64,000 nucleotides of DNA from Dyadobacter sp. 676 (GTDB lineage Bacteria; Bacteroidota; Bacteroidia; Cytophagales; Spirosomataceae): NCBI RefSeq assembly GCF_040448675.1, contig NZ_CP159289.1, forward strand, positions 1,860,001 through 1,924,000, written 5' to 3'. Both the position numbers and the translations under genes were made by a program. Positions 20,229 through 28,858 of this stretch are shown in pieces (position 1 is the first letter of the stretch; the number at the start of each line of letters is the position of its first letter). The notes under the pieces are model-generated. The model ran no database searches. It worked only from the letters and a program-made list of their open reading frames with translations, and had not been told where the DNA came from.

Positions 20229-20348
20229 ATAAATAAGTATAAGTCTAACCCCAAATAACTGTCCGTCCGCCGCAGCGGTTTAAAATTTAACTAATTCAAT
20301 AATACATATTATCGCACGAAAAGCGAAAACAATCCCCGCCAGCGGTGA

Positions 20349-20381
20349 CAAATTTACCGCGCACTTATCCCTCTGAAACAA
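20349..20381 (-). promoter_or_regulatory. Putative promoter of the susC operon
   Basis: On the minus strand TAAATTTG (20349-20356) fits TAnnTTTG, and TTG (20379-20381) sits 22 nt upstream, a workable -33. Initiation would leave a leader of about 115 nt before susC. The 278-bp gap between susC and the siroheme gene otherwise holds no open frame. Confidence 0.4.
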
Positions 20382-20506
20382 AAGAATATATTTAATACGC
20401 AGGAATTACAGACACTGTGAAAGCAAACAACCCTATTTTAACAAATTATCTTTCTAAAACAGGAAAAAACCGCATTTTATTGTTTGATAAAGCGATTTAA
20501 GCGCCC

Positions 20507-21094
20507 TCAGGGCACATCTTTTTTCTTTTCCGTTAAAACGGCGGTAATGCGGTTAAGCTCGTCGACCTTCGACGCGAAATCGCCTTTCAGCATATCTCGT
20601 ACGGCTTTGAGCTGCTCCATCGCCGTTTCAAGATTGTCGGGAAGCGCTTCTCCCAGTACTTCCCGGAGGCGCTTGGCGAGCGTAGGTGACATTCCGTTGG
20701 TAGAAATAGCTACTTTCAAATTTCCCTTCCGGACCACCGACGAGAGGTAAAAATCGCAGATATCAGGCGTATCCGCCACATTTGTGAGGATATGACAGGC
20801 GCGGGCGGCTTCCCGGATCCTGTTGTTTTCAGCTTTGTCGTTCGTCGCCACGATCACCAGGTCCTTTCCCATCAGATCGCCGTCTTCGAATTTCCGCGTA
20901 ATTAGATTTATTCGGGAATTAGCGGCCGCAATGTTCCTGATTTCCTCTCGTATTTCGGGTGCGACGAGTGTTATGCGGGCGAGTGGGGAATTATCGAGTA
21001 CGGCCGTTATTTTCTCCAAACCTACATAGCCGCCGCCCACAATGAGCGTGTGCAGGTTTTCGAGTTTCAGGAATATGGGAAAGAGATTGTTCAT
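20507..21094 (-). CDS. Precorrin-2 dehydrogenase / sirohydrochlorin ferrochelatase-type protein
   Basis: About 195 residues from ATG 21094 (MNNLFPIFLKLENLHTLIVGG); a longer frame exists, but this start matches the family. It has the NAD-binding GGGYVGLEKITAVLD, ITLVAPEI, VIVATNDKAENNRI and the STNGMSPTLAKRLREVL segment of the siroheme-synthase N-terminal domain (CysG-N/Met8p). It should oxidise precorrin-2 to sirohydrochlorin and may insert iron, feeding siroheme for sulfite or nitrite reductase. It stands alone here with no visible cysteine genes. Divergent to the ABC-F gene, 109 bp away. Confidence 0.9.
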   Translation of the reverse strand: MNNLFPIFLKLENLHTLIVGGGYVGLEKITAVLDNSPLARITLVAPEIREEIRNIAAANSRINLITRKFEDGDLMGKDLVIVATNDKAENNRIREAARACHILTNVADTPDICDFYLSSVVRKGNLKVAISTNGMSPTLAKRLREVLGEALPDNLETAMEQLKAVRDMLKGDFASKVDELNRITAVLTEKKKDVP

Positions 21095-21191
21095 TGGATC
21101 AAATTTACATAAATAACGCATTCGTTGCGACAGCGACAACCTCTTTATAACTATTCCAACATTCCGCTTTTTCTATCTGCTTCTTTCCCCG

Positions 21192-21199
21192 TACCTTTG
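21192..21199 (+). promoter_or_regulatory. Putative -7 promoter element for the ABC-F gene
   Basis: TACCTTTG fits TAnnTTTG and ends only 4 nt before the ATG at 21204. Initiation would fall about 4-7 nt later, at or just after the start codon, so the mRNA may be leaderless. No clear -33 TTG at the usual spacing was confirmed. Confidence 0.5.
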
Positions 21200-21203
21200 C
21201 ACC

Positions 21204-23151
21204 ATGATCGCGATTACGAACCTCAGTTATTTCCTGGGCGACCGTGCATTGTACGACGGCGCCTCATTACATATCAAGCCGAAACAAAAGATAGGGCTTA
21301 TCGGGCTGAACGGTACCGGGAAGTCGACCCTATTGCGCATGATTAACGGGGAATTCCAGCCCGACGGCGGAACCATCTCCAAAGCCGGCGACTGTACGAT
21401 CGGTTTCCTCAATCAGGACCTGCTTTCGTATCAGACCGAGGATTCGATCCTTTCGGTAGCGATGCAGGCGTTTGAAAGACAGAACGCTCTTCAGGTCCAA
21501 ATGGATAAAATCCTGCACGATATGGAGCACAACTATACCGACGACCTCGTGGACAAACTGGCGCGCGTGCAGGAAGAGTTCGAAGCATTGGACGGCTATT
21601 CGGTACAATCCAAGGCGGAGGCCATCCTGGAAGGCCTGGGGTTCTCAACGGCCGATCTTAACCTGCCATTGCGGCAGTTTTCGGGGGGGGTGGCGAATGC
21701 GCGTAATGCTCGCGAAACTGCTTTTGCAAAAACCCGCCCTCCTCATGCTCGATGAGCCTACCAACCACCTCGACCTTCCGTCGATCCAGTGGGTGGAAAA
21801 ATACACACAAAATTACGAGGGAGCGGTAATCGTCGTTTCACACGACCGCCAGTTTCTCGACAACACCGTCGACACCATCGTGGAGGTTTCGGGCGGGAAG
21901 CTCAATTATTACGCGGGAAATTATTCCTATTACCTGGAAGAAAAAGCCCTTCGTAACGACATCCAACGTGGCGCTTATGAGAACCAGCAGGCCAAAATCC
22001 GTCAGACAGAACGTTTTATCGAACGTTTCAAAGCCAAAGCGACGAAATCGCGGCAGGTACAGAGCCGGGTGAAGGCGTTGGACAGGATGGAAATGGTGGA
22101 CGAGGTGATCGACGAGAACGCCAAAGTGCATTTCCGGTTCCAGTTCACGACACAACCGGGCCGCCATGTGTTTCAGCTGGAAGACGCTTCGAAAGCTTAT
22201 GGCGACAAGGTCATCCTCGACCACACGAATATCAGCATGGAACGGGGCGATAAAATTGCGCTGATCGGGGCGAATGGCCGCGGTAAATCTACCGTGCTGC
22301 GCATTGTGGCCGGAACCGAGCCCATCGAAGGCAAACGCCGGCTGGGGCACAATGTATCGTTTACATTTTACGCCCAGCATCAGCTCGAATCGTTGAATGT
22401 GGCGAACAACCTCATCGAGGAATTGAAATACGCCAATCCAACCAAGACGGAGACGGAATTAAGGACTGTGCTGGGTTGCTTTCTGTTCTCGGGCGACGAC
22501 GTTTTCAAAAAAATCAAGGTACTTTCCGGAGGTGAAAAGTCGCGTGTCGCGCTGGCAAAAGTGTTGCTTTCGCAAGCCAACTTCCTGCTTCTCGATGAGC
22601 CTACGAACCACCTGGACATGCAATCGGTGAACATCCTGATCCAGGCATTGCAGCAATACGAGGGCAGTTACATCGTCGTATCCCACGACCGCTATTTTGT
22701 TGAGAACATTGCCAACAAAATCTGGTATATCGAAGATCATCAGATTAAGGAATATCCGGGTACTTACCAGGAATACGAAATTTGGGTGGAAGAACGCGGA
22801 TTGCAATCGGCCGTGAGTGAAAAAGCGACGGTTAGCAGCGCCCCACCACAGAAAAACCAGCCGGCACCTGCGAATCAGAATAAAAACAATGGCAAGCCGC
22901 AGTCCAACGAAGATGCTCAAAAACTGAAAAAAGCGAGAAGGCAAATCGAGGAGCTGGAAGAGACCATTAACAATCTGGAAGTGAGGAAGACTGAAACCGA
23001 AGCCAAACTGGCCGACCCGAAAATTTACAACGATTCTGTTGCGTTAGCTGAAATGAACCGGTTTTATGCGGATATCAAGCAAAAACTTGAACAAAGCACG
23101 GAGGACTGGGAGAATCTGATGCTGGAAGTAGAAGAGCTTTCGGGGAAATAA
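21204..23151 (+). CDS. ABC-F family ATPase (Uup/EttA-like, frameshifted)
   Basis: Soluble ABC-F proteins have two ATPase domains and act on ribosomes; some members help translation, others give antibiotic resistance. Domain 1: Walker A GLNGTGKSTLLRM near residue 38, signature in the RQFSGG region. The frame then breaks in a run of eight Gs (21683-21690). Taking one G out joins RQFSGG to WRMRVMLAKLLLQKPALLMLDEPTNHLD and gives 648 residues. Domain 2: GANGRGKSTVLRI, LSGGEKSRVALAKVL, LLLDEPTNHLDM and VSHDRYF. The C-terminus has a lysine/glutamate-rich coiled coil (AQKLKKARRQIEELEETINN), typical of Uup-like members. A housekeeping gene broken this way points to a sequence error. Confidence 0.9.
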
Positions 23152-23163
23152 AAAGCGTATGGG

Positions 23164-23188
23164 AGGGAGTCGAATGGCTCCCTTTTTT
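23164..23188 (+). terminator. Intrinsic terminator after the ABC-F gene
   Basis: AGGGAG and CTCCCT flank an 8-nt loop and are followed by a T run (23183-23188), the pattern of a Rho-independent terminator, 13 bp after the ABC-F stop. It stands in the gap to the convergent Uma2 gene. Confidence 0.6.
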
Positions 23189-23194
23189 ACTATT

Positions 23195-23770
23195 TCAAAA
23201 TCCCTTCAGTTTTCGCGTAGATATCGGACATTTCAAGGCTAGACCGATGTGGCCGATTTCAATGCTGCCATCAATGTCACTTGCCTCAGAAGCGAGATAC
23301 CAAACATCATTATCTCCTTTCCGATGCACCTCTGCCCTTATTTCCCGGGAGTCGACCAGCACATATTCTGTCAGCGTTCGAAGAGTTTGGTATAACTGGA
23401 ATTTCTTCCCCTGGTCGTAACCTTCCGTACTGGGTGGAAGCACTTCGACAATCACCGAAGGGTTAAGCAAAGTGTCGGCTTGATTATCCAGAAACTCCGG
23501 CTTACCGTAAACTATCAGCAAGTCCGGATAGGTATACAGGGTGTTTCCAGGAATATGGACACGCAAGTCGCGGGAAAAACTCTGACAACCTTTTTGTTTG
23601 AGGAAAATACCGATTTCAATAGATAAATTCTCCGTAATTCGGTTATGGTTACGGCTCGCCCCCGACATCGCAAATATCTCTCCCCGATAGTACTCGCTCT
23701 TGTACTCGGCGACACGTTCCATTTCAAGATATTCTTCTTCCGTGTACATTTTGATTGCAACTGCTGTCAT
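23195..23770 (-). CDS. Uma2 family endonuclease-like protein
   Basis: 191 residues with the Uma2 (DUF820) fold, a PD-(D/E)xK-like nuclease family often expanded in cyanobacteria and scattered in Bacteroidota. Typical words: YTEEEYLEMERVAEYKSEYYRGEIFAMSGAS at the N-terminus (key ELE/GEI part), YPDLLIVYG holding the Asp, and SVIVEVLPPSTEGYDQGKKFQLYQ holding the Glu and Lys. The last is usually EVLSPST, so the LPPST variant is a minor difference. Its biological role is not established. It stands alone and is convergent with ABC-F; no partner gene is visible. Real nuclease activity is an inference. Confidence 0.87.
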   Translation of the reverse strand: MTAVAIKMYTEEEYLEMERVAEYKSEYYRGEIFAMSGASRNHNRITENLSIEIGIFLKQKGCQSFSRDLRVHIPGNTLYTYPDLLIVYGKPEFLDNQADTLLNPSVIVEVLPPSTEGYDQGKKFQLYQTLRTLTEYVLVDSREIRAEVHRKGDNDVWYLASEASDIDGSIEIGHIGLALKCPISTRKLKGF

Positions 23771-23868
23771 GGTTTCTAATCAAAAATAGTTAATAATGTT
23801 CAAATCACCTTTTCCAAACTATATGTACCTTACAGTAAAAAGTTACGTTACCCATTAAAAGTCCCAAG

Positions 23869-25149
23869 ATGCGCTTAGTACCGTTGATATTCCTTTTCCT
23901 ATTTTGTACACACGCTTATGCGCAGCCGCAGGGCCTGCGCCTGGAAGATTTTATTTACCAGGACAAGATCAAAACCGTGCTCCTGTACCCGGCTTTGGAC
24001 GATCCCGAAACGCCGACACGCCTGCTTACACCCCCTATTACCCCTTTGAACAACCCGGCGCCACTGGTACTCGAGTTCGATGACATGAGCGGCCAACCGG
24101 AAGGCTACCGCGCCAAAATCATCCATTGCAATGCCGACTGGACCAAATCCAATCTGAACGATATCGAGTTCACCTATGAATTCAACGAATACCCGATCAA
24201 CACTTACGACCAGTCGTTCAGTACGAAGGTCCCCTATACGCATTACCGTTTCGAATTGCCGAAATTGAAGCTGCCGGGCAACTATGTAATCTATGTATTT
24301 TCAGACCGTGGGAGGCAACTAATGTTCAGCCGGCGGTTTATGCATTATCAACCGCGCGTGAGCATTACCGCGCAAGCCCGTTTTTCACAAGGCATCGAAC
24401 AACAGTTTTCGGATCAGCAGATCGATTTTTCGGTCGATTATAAAGGGTATCAACTCAATGCGCCGCAAACCGACCTGAAAGTGGTGATCCGGAAGAATTT
24501 CCGCTGGGACCAGGCCAAAACCAATTTCAAGCCTTCCAACGTACGGCCGTTCGACCAACTGCTGGAATACACATTTTTTGACCTTGAAAACACCTTTAAA
24601 GGGGGGAACGAGTTCAGATATTTCGATAGCCGTTCGCTGACCGGGCGTGGTTATGGCGTGAATGAGATCGAACGCACGGATGAGTATACCAAGCTTTTCC
24701 TTTTCCCGGACAAGCCACGGGCGCATGTCCCTTACATTCAGATGGACGATTTTAACGGGCAATACATCGTCGATCAGCGCGAATCGGGCCGGGGAAGTGT
24801 GGAAGCCGATTATACGCCTGTTGTGTTTACATTAAAGACAGAGGAAGATCCCGACGCTACTTTTTATGTGAATGGCGCGTTCAACCTCTGGCAGCTAACC
24901 GACCGCAACAAGATGGTTTACGATGCCACCGCCCAGGCATATCAGCTTGAAATGATGATCAAACAGGGGGTTATCAACTATGATTACACCGTTGTGAAGG
25001 GGAATCAAAAGCCCGACGAGTCATATATCGAAGGAAATTTTGCCGCAACCGAAAATGATTACGATATATTGATCTATCACCGACCGCCAGCAAGTCGTGC
25101 CGATCTGCTCATCGGCTACCGCACCGTGGAATGGAACAGGCGGCGCTAA
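23869..25149 (+). CDS. T9SS plug protein (DUF5103 family)
   Basis: 426 residues with an N-terminal signal peptide (MRLVPLIFLFLFCTHAYAQ). The domain has the DUF5103 pattern: LEDFIYQDKIKTVLLYP, EFDDMSGQPEGYRAKIIHCNADW, YEFNEYPINTYDQSFSTKVPYTHY and a C-terminal half with DDFNGQYIVDQ and EVDYTPVVFTLKTEE. Established work shows a protein of this type plugs the SprA translocon of the type IX secretion system, controlling protein exit across the outer membrane. This fits the T9SS type B cargo found at 778 in this window. It is followed 12 bp later by a small hypothetical gene, probably co-transcribed. No other T9SS core gene is visible here. Confidence 0.9.
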   Translation: MRLVPLIFLFLFCTHAYAQPQGLRLEDFIYQDKIKTVLLYPALDDPETPTRLLTPPITPLNNPAPLVLEFDDMSGQPEGYRAKIIHCNADWTKSNLNDIEFTYEFNEYPINTYDQSFSTKVPYTHYRFELPKLKLPGNYVIYVFSDRGRQLMFSRRFMHYQPRVSITAQARFSQGIEQQFSDQQIDFSVDYKGYQLNAPQTDLKVVIRKNFRWDQAKTNFKPSNVRPFDQLLEYTFFDLENTFKGGNEFRYFDSRSLTGRGYGVNEIERTDEYTKLFLFPDKPRAHVPYIQMDDFNGQYIVDQRESGRGSVEADYTPVVFTLKTEEDPDATFYVNGAFNLWQLTDRNKMVYDATAQAYQLEMMIKQGVINYDYTVVKGNQKPDESYIEGNFAATENDYDILIYHRPPASRADLLIGYRTVEWNRRR

Positions 25150-25161
25150 CCACGTGACGTT

Positions 25162-25563
25162 ATGAAATCATCAGCAAACAGTGTGTATCTTACATCGAAC
25201 CTCTCGATTACCAACGACGAGAATTACATTATAGATTGCCTGGTGGATCATGACGAAATGCCCGCCAATTTCGAAAACAGCCACGTAATCGCCTTTTACA
25301 CTGCAACCGACCTTTACCTAGTGCTTTATTTTCCCCAGCTCGAAGATCGTGGCTTTCAGATGTACATTGTGGAAGACTTCTCACAGAACATCGACGACCT
25401 GGTCTTTCTTCGTGACATGTTTATGCAGTTGGTCAACGAAGGGCATAATCCGGAATTGCTGAAAAAGGCGCATTACAAGGTGGATTCCATCCTGCATATG
25501 GCCAGGACACTCAGGGCCGTTATCCACAAGGACGCACCTGATTACTATGAGGACGAACAATAA
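25162..25563 (+). CDS. Small conserved hypothetical protein
   Basis: 133 residues. I do not recognise a named family. It has no signal peptide or membrane segment and looks soluble and acidic, with a mixed strand-helix pattern: IVEDFSQNIDDLVFLRDMFMQ in the middle and a helical C-terminus, LLKKAHYKVDSILHMARTLRAV, ending in an acidic YYEDEQ tail. It starts 12 bp after the T9SS plug gene and shares its strand, so it may be translated from the same mRNA. A terminator follows directly. No function can be supported. Confidence 0.8.
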   Translation: MKSSANSVYLTSNLSITNDENYIIDCLVDHDEMPANFENSHVIAFYTATDLYLVLYFPQLEDRGFQMYIVEDFSQNIDDLVFLRDMFMQLVNEGHNPELLKKAHYKVDSILHMARTLRAVIHKDAPDYYEDEQ

Positions 25564-25567
25564 AACA

Positions 25568-25592
25568 AAAGAGCGGCAATGTGCCGCTCTTT
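25568..25592. terminator. Bidirectional intrinsic terminator
   Basis: Perfect 11-bp stem AAAGAGCGGCA / TGCCGCTCTTT with a 3-nt loop (25568-25592), in the 53-bp gap between the convergent hypothetical gene and ychF. T runs lie on both sides of the stem, so it can stop transcription from both directions. Confidence 0.85.
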
Positions 25593-25616
25593 GCATATTC
25601 GGGTACGGGGCCGGTA

Positions 25617-26717
25617 TCACACATTAAAACGGAAGTGCATAATATCGCCGTCCTCCACGACATATTCCTTTCCTTCCACCGCCATTTTGCCGGCTTCTTT
25701 CACAGCCGTTTCCGTTTTATAATGCTCATAATCCGCGATTTTGATCACTTCGGCACGGATAAAGCCTTTTTCAAAATCGCTGTGGATCACACCCGCAGCC
25801 TGGGGCGCTTTCCAGCCTTTCACGATCGTCCAGGCACGCACTTCTTTTACCCCGGCCGTAAAATAGGTGATCAGGTTTAAAAGCGCATAAGACGCCTTGA
25901 TAAGCTTGCTCAATCCGGATTCGGTCAATCCGTATTCGCTCAGGAACATTTCATGCTCTTCCGGATCTTCTATTTCCGCGATCTGCGATTCGATGGCCGC
26001 GCAAAGCACGATCACATCCGCCCCTTCATGCTTTACGGCTTCACGCAGTTTTTCTGAATATTCATTACCTGTGAGCATCGAACCTTCGTCCACATTTGCC
26101 ACGTAAAGTACCGGCTTTGCAGTCAGTAATTGAAGGTCACCGATAACAGCCTGCCTCGTTTCCTCGTCGATTTGCACGCTGCGGGCATTTTTCCCTTCTT
26201 CAAGCGTGGTTTTATATTTTTTCAACCATTCGAGTTCGGCCTTAGCTTTCGCATCACCTGCTCGCGCCGCCTTTTCCACACGCTGGATTTTCTTCTCAAC
26301 CGACTCGAGGTCTTTCAATTGCAGTTCGGCGTCTATGATTTCCTTATCGAAAACCGGGTCGACACGGCCTTCCACATGCACCACGTTATCGTCGGCGAAA
26401 CAACGTACCACATGTACGATCGCATCCACCTCACGGATATTCGCCAGGAACTTGTTTCCCAACCCGGCTCCCTGGCTCGCCCCCTTCACAAGGCCGGCGA
26501 TGTCCACGAATTCGATAATGGTCGGGATCACTTTCTGAGGGTTAACCAGCCTGGTAAGGACGTCCAGGCGCTCGTCCGGGACGGTTACAACGCCCACATT
26601 GGGCTCTATGGTACAAAACGGGTAATTGGCAGCTTCGGCTTTGCCGGTTGAAATGGCATTAAAAAGGGTGGATTTCCCAACGTTTGGTAATCCGACAATC
26701 CCACATTGAAGACTCAT
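25617..26717 (-). CDS. ychF: Redox-regulated Obg-like ATPase YchF
   Basis: About 366 residues from ATG 26717 (MSLQCGIVGLPNVGKSTLFNAI); a longer frame to 26750 adds residues outside the family. YchF/OLA1 proteins hydrolyse ATP rather than GTP and associate with ribosomes and the proteasome-like or oxidative-stress responses. Seen: Walker A GLPNVGKST, the NYPFCTIEPNVGVV switch region, FVDIAGLVKGASQGAGLGNKF, the long coiled-coil insertion LKDLESVEKKIQRVEKAARAG, and the C-terminal TGS domain with TYFTAGVKEVRAWTI and HSDFEKGFIRAEV. The length and sequence are ordinary for the family. Confidence 0.97.
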   Translation of the reverse strand: MSLQCGIVGLPNVGKSTLFNAISTGKAEAANYPFCTIEPNVGVVTVPDERLDVLTRLVNPQKVIPTIIEFVDIAGLVKGASQGAGLGNKFLANIREVDAIVHVVRCFADDNVVHVEGRVDPVFDKEIIDAELQLKDLESVEKKIQRVEKAARAGDAKAKAELEWLKKYKTTLEEGKNARSVQIDEETRQAVIGDLQLLTAKPVLYVANVDEGSMLTGNEYSEKLREAVKHEGADVIVLCAAIESQIAEIEDPEEHEMFLSEYGLTESGLSKLIKASYALLNLITYFTAGVKEVRAWTIVKGWKAPQAAGVIHSDFEKGFIRAEVIKIADYEHYKTETAVKEAGKMAVEGKEYVVEDGDIMHFRFNV

Positions 26718-26830
26718 ATATGAATGGTAAGCAGTGAACGGCGGCCGCATGCCCTATCGGTAAAGCAAAGCATGCCCGCCTGCTGAATAATAATTTTCGC
26801 AAAATTACTATTTAGCAGGTACAAAAACCA

Positions 26831-26861
26831 AAAGCCTTCGTAATCGATTGCGAAGGCTTCT
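26831..26861 (-). terminator. Intrinsic terminator after the PUR gene
   Basis: AGCCTTCG and CGAAGGCT pair around a 10-nt loop (26832-26859). On the minus strand the stem is followed by TTTTGGTTTTTG, so it should stop transcription of the PUR gene, whose stop codon is at 26880. Confidence 0.7.
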
Positions 26862-26879
26862 ATCCAATATCTTAAATTC

Positions 26880-27200
26880 TTAATCCCACTTAAGGTCCGA
26901 CTCTCCTAGTACGTCTACCTCGTCTCCTTTGGATTCAAATTGCGAGAAGTCAACCTCCGGCATCAACTCTGTTTTCACGTGATCAACCGCTTCTTTCAAT
27001 GCCTCCACGAACTTGTCAAAGTCCTCCTTGTACAAAAACATCTTATGTTTTTCGTACGTAAATCCGTCTCCCTGGGGGTGGCGACGGCTTTCTGTGATGG
27101 TAAGATAGTAATCGTTAGATCGCGTAGAGCGAACATCGAAGAAGTAAGTCCGTTTTCCCGCCCTGACCCTTTTGGAGTAGATTTGCTCTCTGTCTTCCAC
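26880..27200 (-). CDS. PUR family DNA/RNA-binding protein (DUF3276)
   Basis: About 106 residues. The DUF3276 family, annotated as PUR family, has a PUR-alpha/Whirly-like fold and binds single-stranded nucleic acid. Family words are IYSKRVRAGKRTYFFDVR, TRSNDYYLTITES and FLYKEDFDKFVEAL. I prefer the GTG start at 27200 (giving MEDREQIYSKRV), since related proteins begin near this point; a longer TTG start at 27227 would add nine residues. Conserved across Bacteroidota, often single-copy. Its role in this organism is not established. Confidence 0.88.
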   Translation of the reverse strand: MEDREQIYSKRVRAGKRTYFFDVRSTRSNDYYLTITESRRHPQGDGFTYEKHKMFLYKEDFDKFVEALKEAVDHVKTELMPEVDFSQFESKGDEVDVLGESDLKWD

Positions 27201-27340
27201 TATGTTTAGTTTTAAATAGGTTTCCAAACGCTAAAATATAAAGTTTATTGCTGCTTCCAAAAAAACCGGAACATATTAGCGATTTGTTGGTTACGGGTTA
27301 CAATGACCGAGGCTTCCCATCCTCAAATTAAGTGCAACTT

Positions 27341-27374
27341 TTGCTGGATTGTTAAAATCTTTTCACTAGTTTTG
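27341..27374 (+). promoter_or_regulatory. Putative promoter for the rlpA gene
   Basis: TAGTTTTG at 27367-27374 matches the -7 TAnnTTTG, and TTG at 27341-27343 lies 23 nt upstream. The resulting leader of about 85 nt precedes the rlpA ATG at 27468 and contains no evident open frame. Confidence 0.45.
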
Positions 27375-27467
27375 AAATTCGTGGGTTTTAAAATTGATCT
27401 GAAACACCAAAGAAAGATATGAGATAAGGGACATTTACCTTATTATGTTTCACCTAAATCCAGAAAA

Positions 27468-27923
27468 ATGACCTATCGTCGGATTCTGATTCTCACCCTG
27501 TTAGCGTTTGCCGCGCTGTTGCCTGAAGCATTTGCCCAGGTAAAACTAGGTAAAACGGAAACCGGAAACGCCTCCTACTACTCGGCGCGGTTCCATGGCC
27601 GGAAAACCTCCTTCGGGGAAATACATAAAAGCAGCGAGCTGCTATGTGCGCACCGGAGTTACCCGCTCAATACGATGCTTGAAGTGACGAATCTCGAAAA
27701 CGATGAAAAAGTGATTGTAAGGGTCAATGACCGGGGCCCGTTTTCCAAGCACCGCGTGATCGACCTCAGCAAGGAAGCTGCCCGCCTGCTGGGCATTCTC
27801 GCCAAGGGTGTCGCCAGTGTTTCCGTGAGAGTGGTAGGCATGGAAGGAATGGTCCTCCTCTCGCCCAACGAAGAAATCGACCCCAAGTCGGGCAAAGTCA
27901 TTTCCATGAGAAGTAAGCCTTGA
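27468..27923 (+). CDS. rlpA: RlpA-like septal ring lytic transglycosylase family protein
   Basis: 151 residues with a signal peptide (MTYRRILILTLLAFAALLPEAFAQ) and a double-psi beta-barrel: GNASYYSARFHGRKTSFGE at the start and the conserved VRVNDRGPFSKHRVIDLS near residues 85-103, whose NDRGPF Asp is the catalytic residue in active RlpA transglycosylases. It lacks a SPOR domain, so it is a short form. It acts in the periplasm on peptidoglycan. It is followed 7 bp later by the DUF58 gene on the same strand. Activity is an inference from the family. Confidence 0.9.
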   Translation: MTYRRILILTLLAFAALLPEAFAQVKLGKTETGNASYYSARFHGRKTSFGEIHKSSELLCAHRSYPLNTMLEVTNLENDEKVIVRVNDRGPFSKHRVIDLSKEAARLLGILAKGVASVSVRVVGMEGMVLLSPNEEIDPKSGKVISMRSKP

Positions 27924-27930
27924 TGCCAAC

Positions 27931-28845
27931 ATGAGTGTCCGCCAACTGGATCTGGCCAAAGTCAGAGAATTCGGAAATCTGGAATTTCTTGCTAAACAGT
28001 TGGTGGAAGGTTTTATCACCGGTCTTCATAAATCCCCCTTCCACGGCTTCTCCGTCGAATTTGCGGAGCACCAGCTCTATAACACAGGCGAATCCACACG
28101 GAATATCGACTGGAAGGTTTTTGCCAAAACCGACCGGCTTTATGTAAAGCGCTACGAGGAAGAAACCAATCTCCGATGCCACATTCTGCTCGACACTTCG
28201 TCTTCCATGTATTATCCGGAGGATAATTACGGAAAAATGACGTTCAGCGTGATGGCGGCTGCCAGCCTCACCTACTTGCTGCAAAGGCAGAAAGACGCGG
28301 TTAGCTTGTGTACATTTTCGGAACAGATCGAAGTGCAGACTGCGGTAAAATCCACCCCGTCGCATGTGCATAAGATCATGCTCGAACTGGAACAGCAGTT
28401 GCAGGCCAAACGCCCACTACTCAAAACATCGGTCGCCGACGTCCTCCACCAGATCGCCGAGAAGATTCATAAGCGCTCGCTGGTGGTCATTTTCAGCGAT
28501 ATGTTCGACAATATCGAGGAGGCCGACAAAATTTTCTCCGCATTGCAGCATTTACGGCACAACCTGCACGAGGTATTGCTTTTCCACGTCACCGACCGGA
28601 GAACGGAGGAAAACTTCGCATTCGAAAACCGCCCTTATGAGTTTATCGACCTCGAAACCGGTGAAAAGATTAAAGTCCAGCCAGAGCAGGTACGCGAATC
28701 ATACCGGCAATTCGTAGGTGATTTTTACCAAAAACTGAAATTGAAGTGCGGGCAATACAAGATCGACTTCATCGAGGCGGATATCGCCAAGGGTTTCGAT
28801 CCCGTACTACTCGCCTATTTGGTGAAGCATTCCAAAATGCGGTAA
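27931..28845 (+). CDS. DUF58 domain-containing protein (vWA-like)
   Basis: 304 residues. DUF58 proteins have a von Willebrand A-like fold and usually act with a MoxR ATPase. Seen: EFAEHQLYNTGESTRNIDWKVFAKTDRLYVKRYEEE at the N-terminus, the MIDAS-like LLDTSSSMY (Asp-Ser-Ser), KRSLVVIFSDMFDN as a later strand, and a C-terminal QVRESYRQFVGDFYQKLK helix. No membrane helix is evident. Neither a MoxR ATPase nor the usual transmembrane partner is in the window. It lies 7 bp after rlpA, so the pair is likely co-translated; a shared role in the envelope is only inferred. Confidence 0.92.
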   Translation: MSVRQLDLAKVREFGNLEFLAKQLVEGFITGLHKSPFHGFSVEFAEHQLYNTGESTRNIDWKVFAKTDRLYVKRYEEETNLRCHILLDTSSSMYYPEDNYGKMTFSVMAAASLTYLLQRQKDAVSLCTFSEQIEVQTAVKSTPSHVHKIMLELEQQLQAKRPLLKTSVADVLHQIAEKIHKRSLVVIFSDMFDNIEEADKIFSALQHLRHNLHEVLLFHVTDRRTEENFAFENRPYEFIDLETGEKIKVQPEQVRESYRQFVGDFYQKLKLKCGQYKIDFIEADIAKGFDPVLLAYLVKHSKMR

Positions 28846-28858
28846 TACCCTGTCGAAA

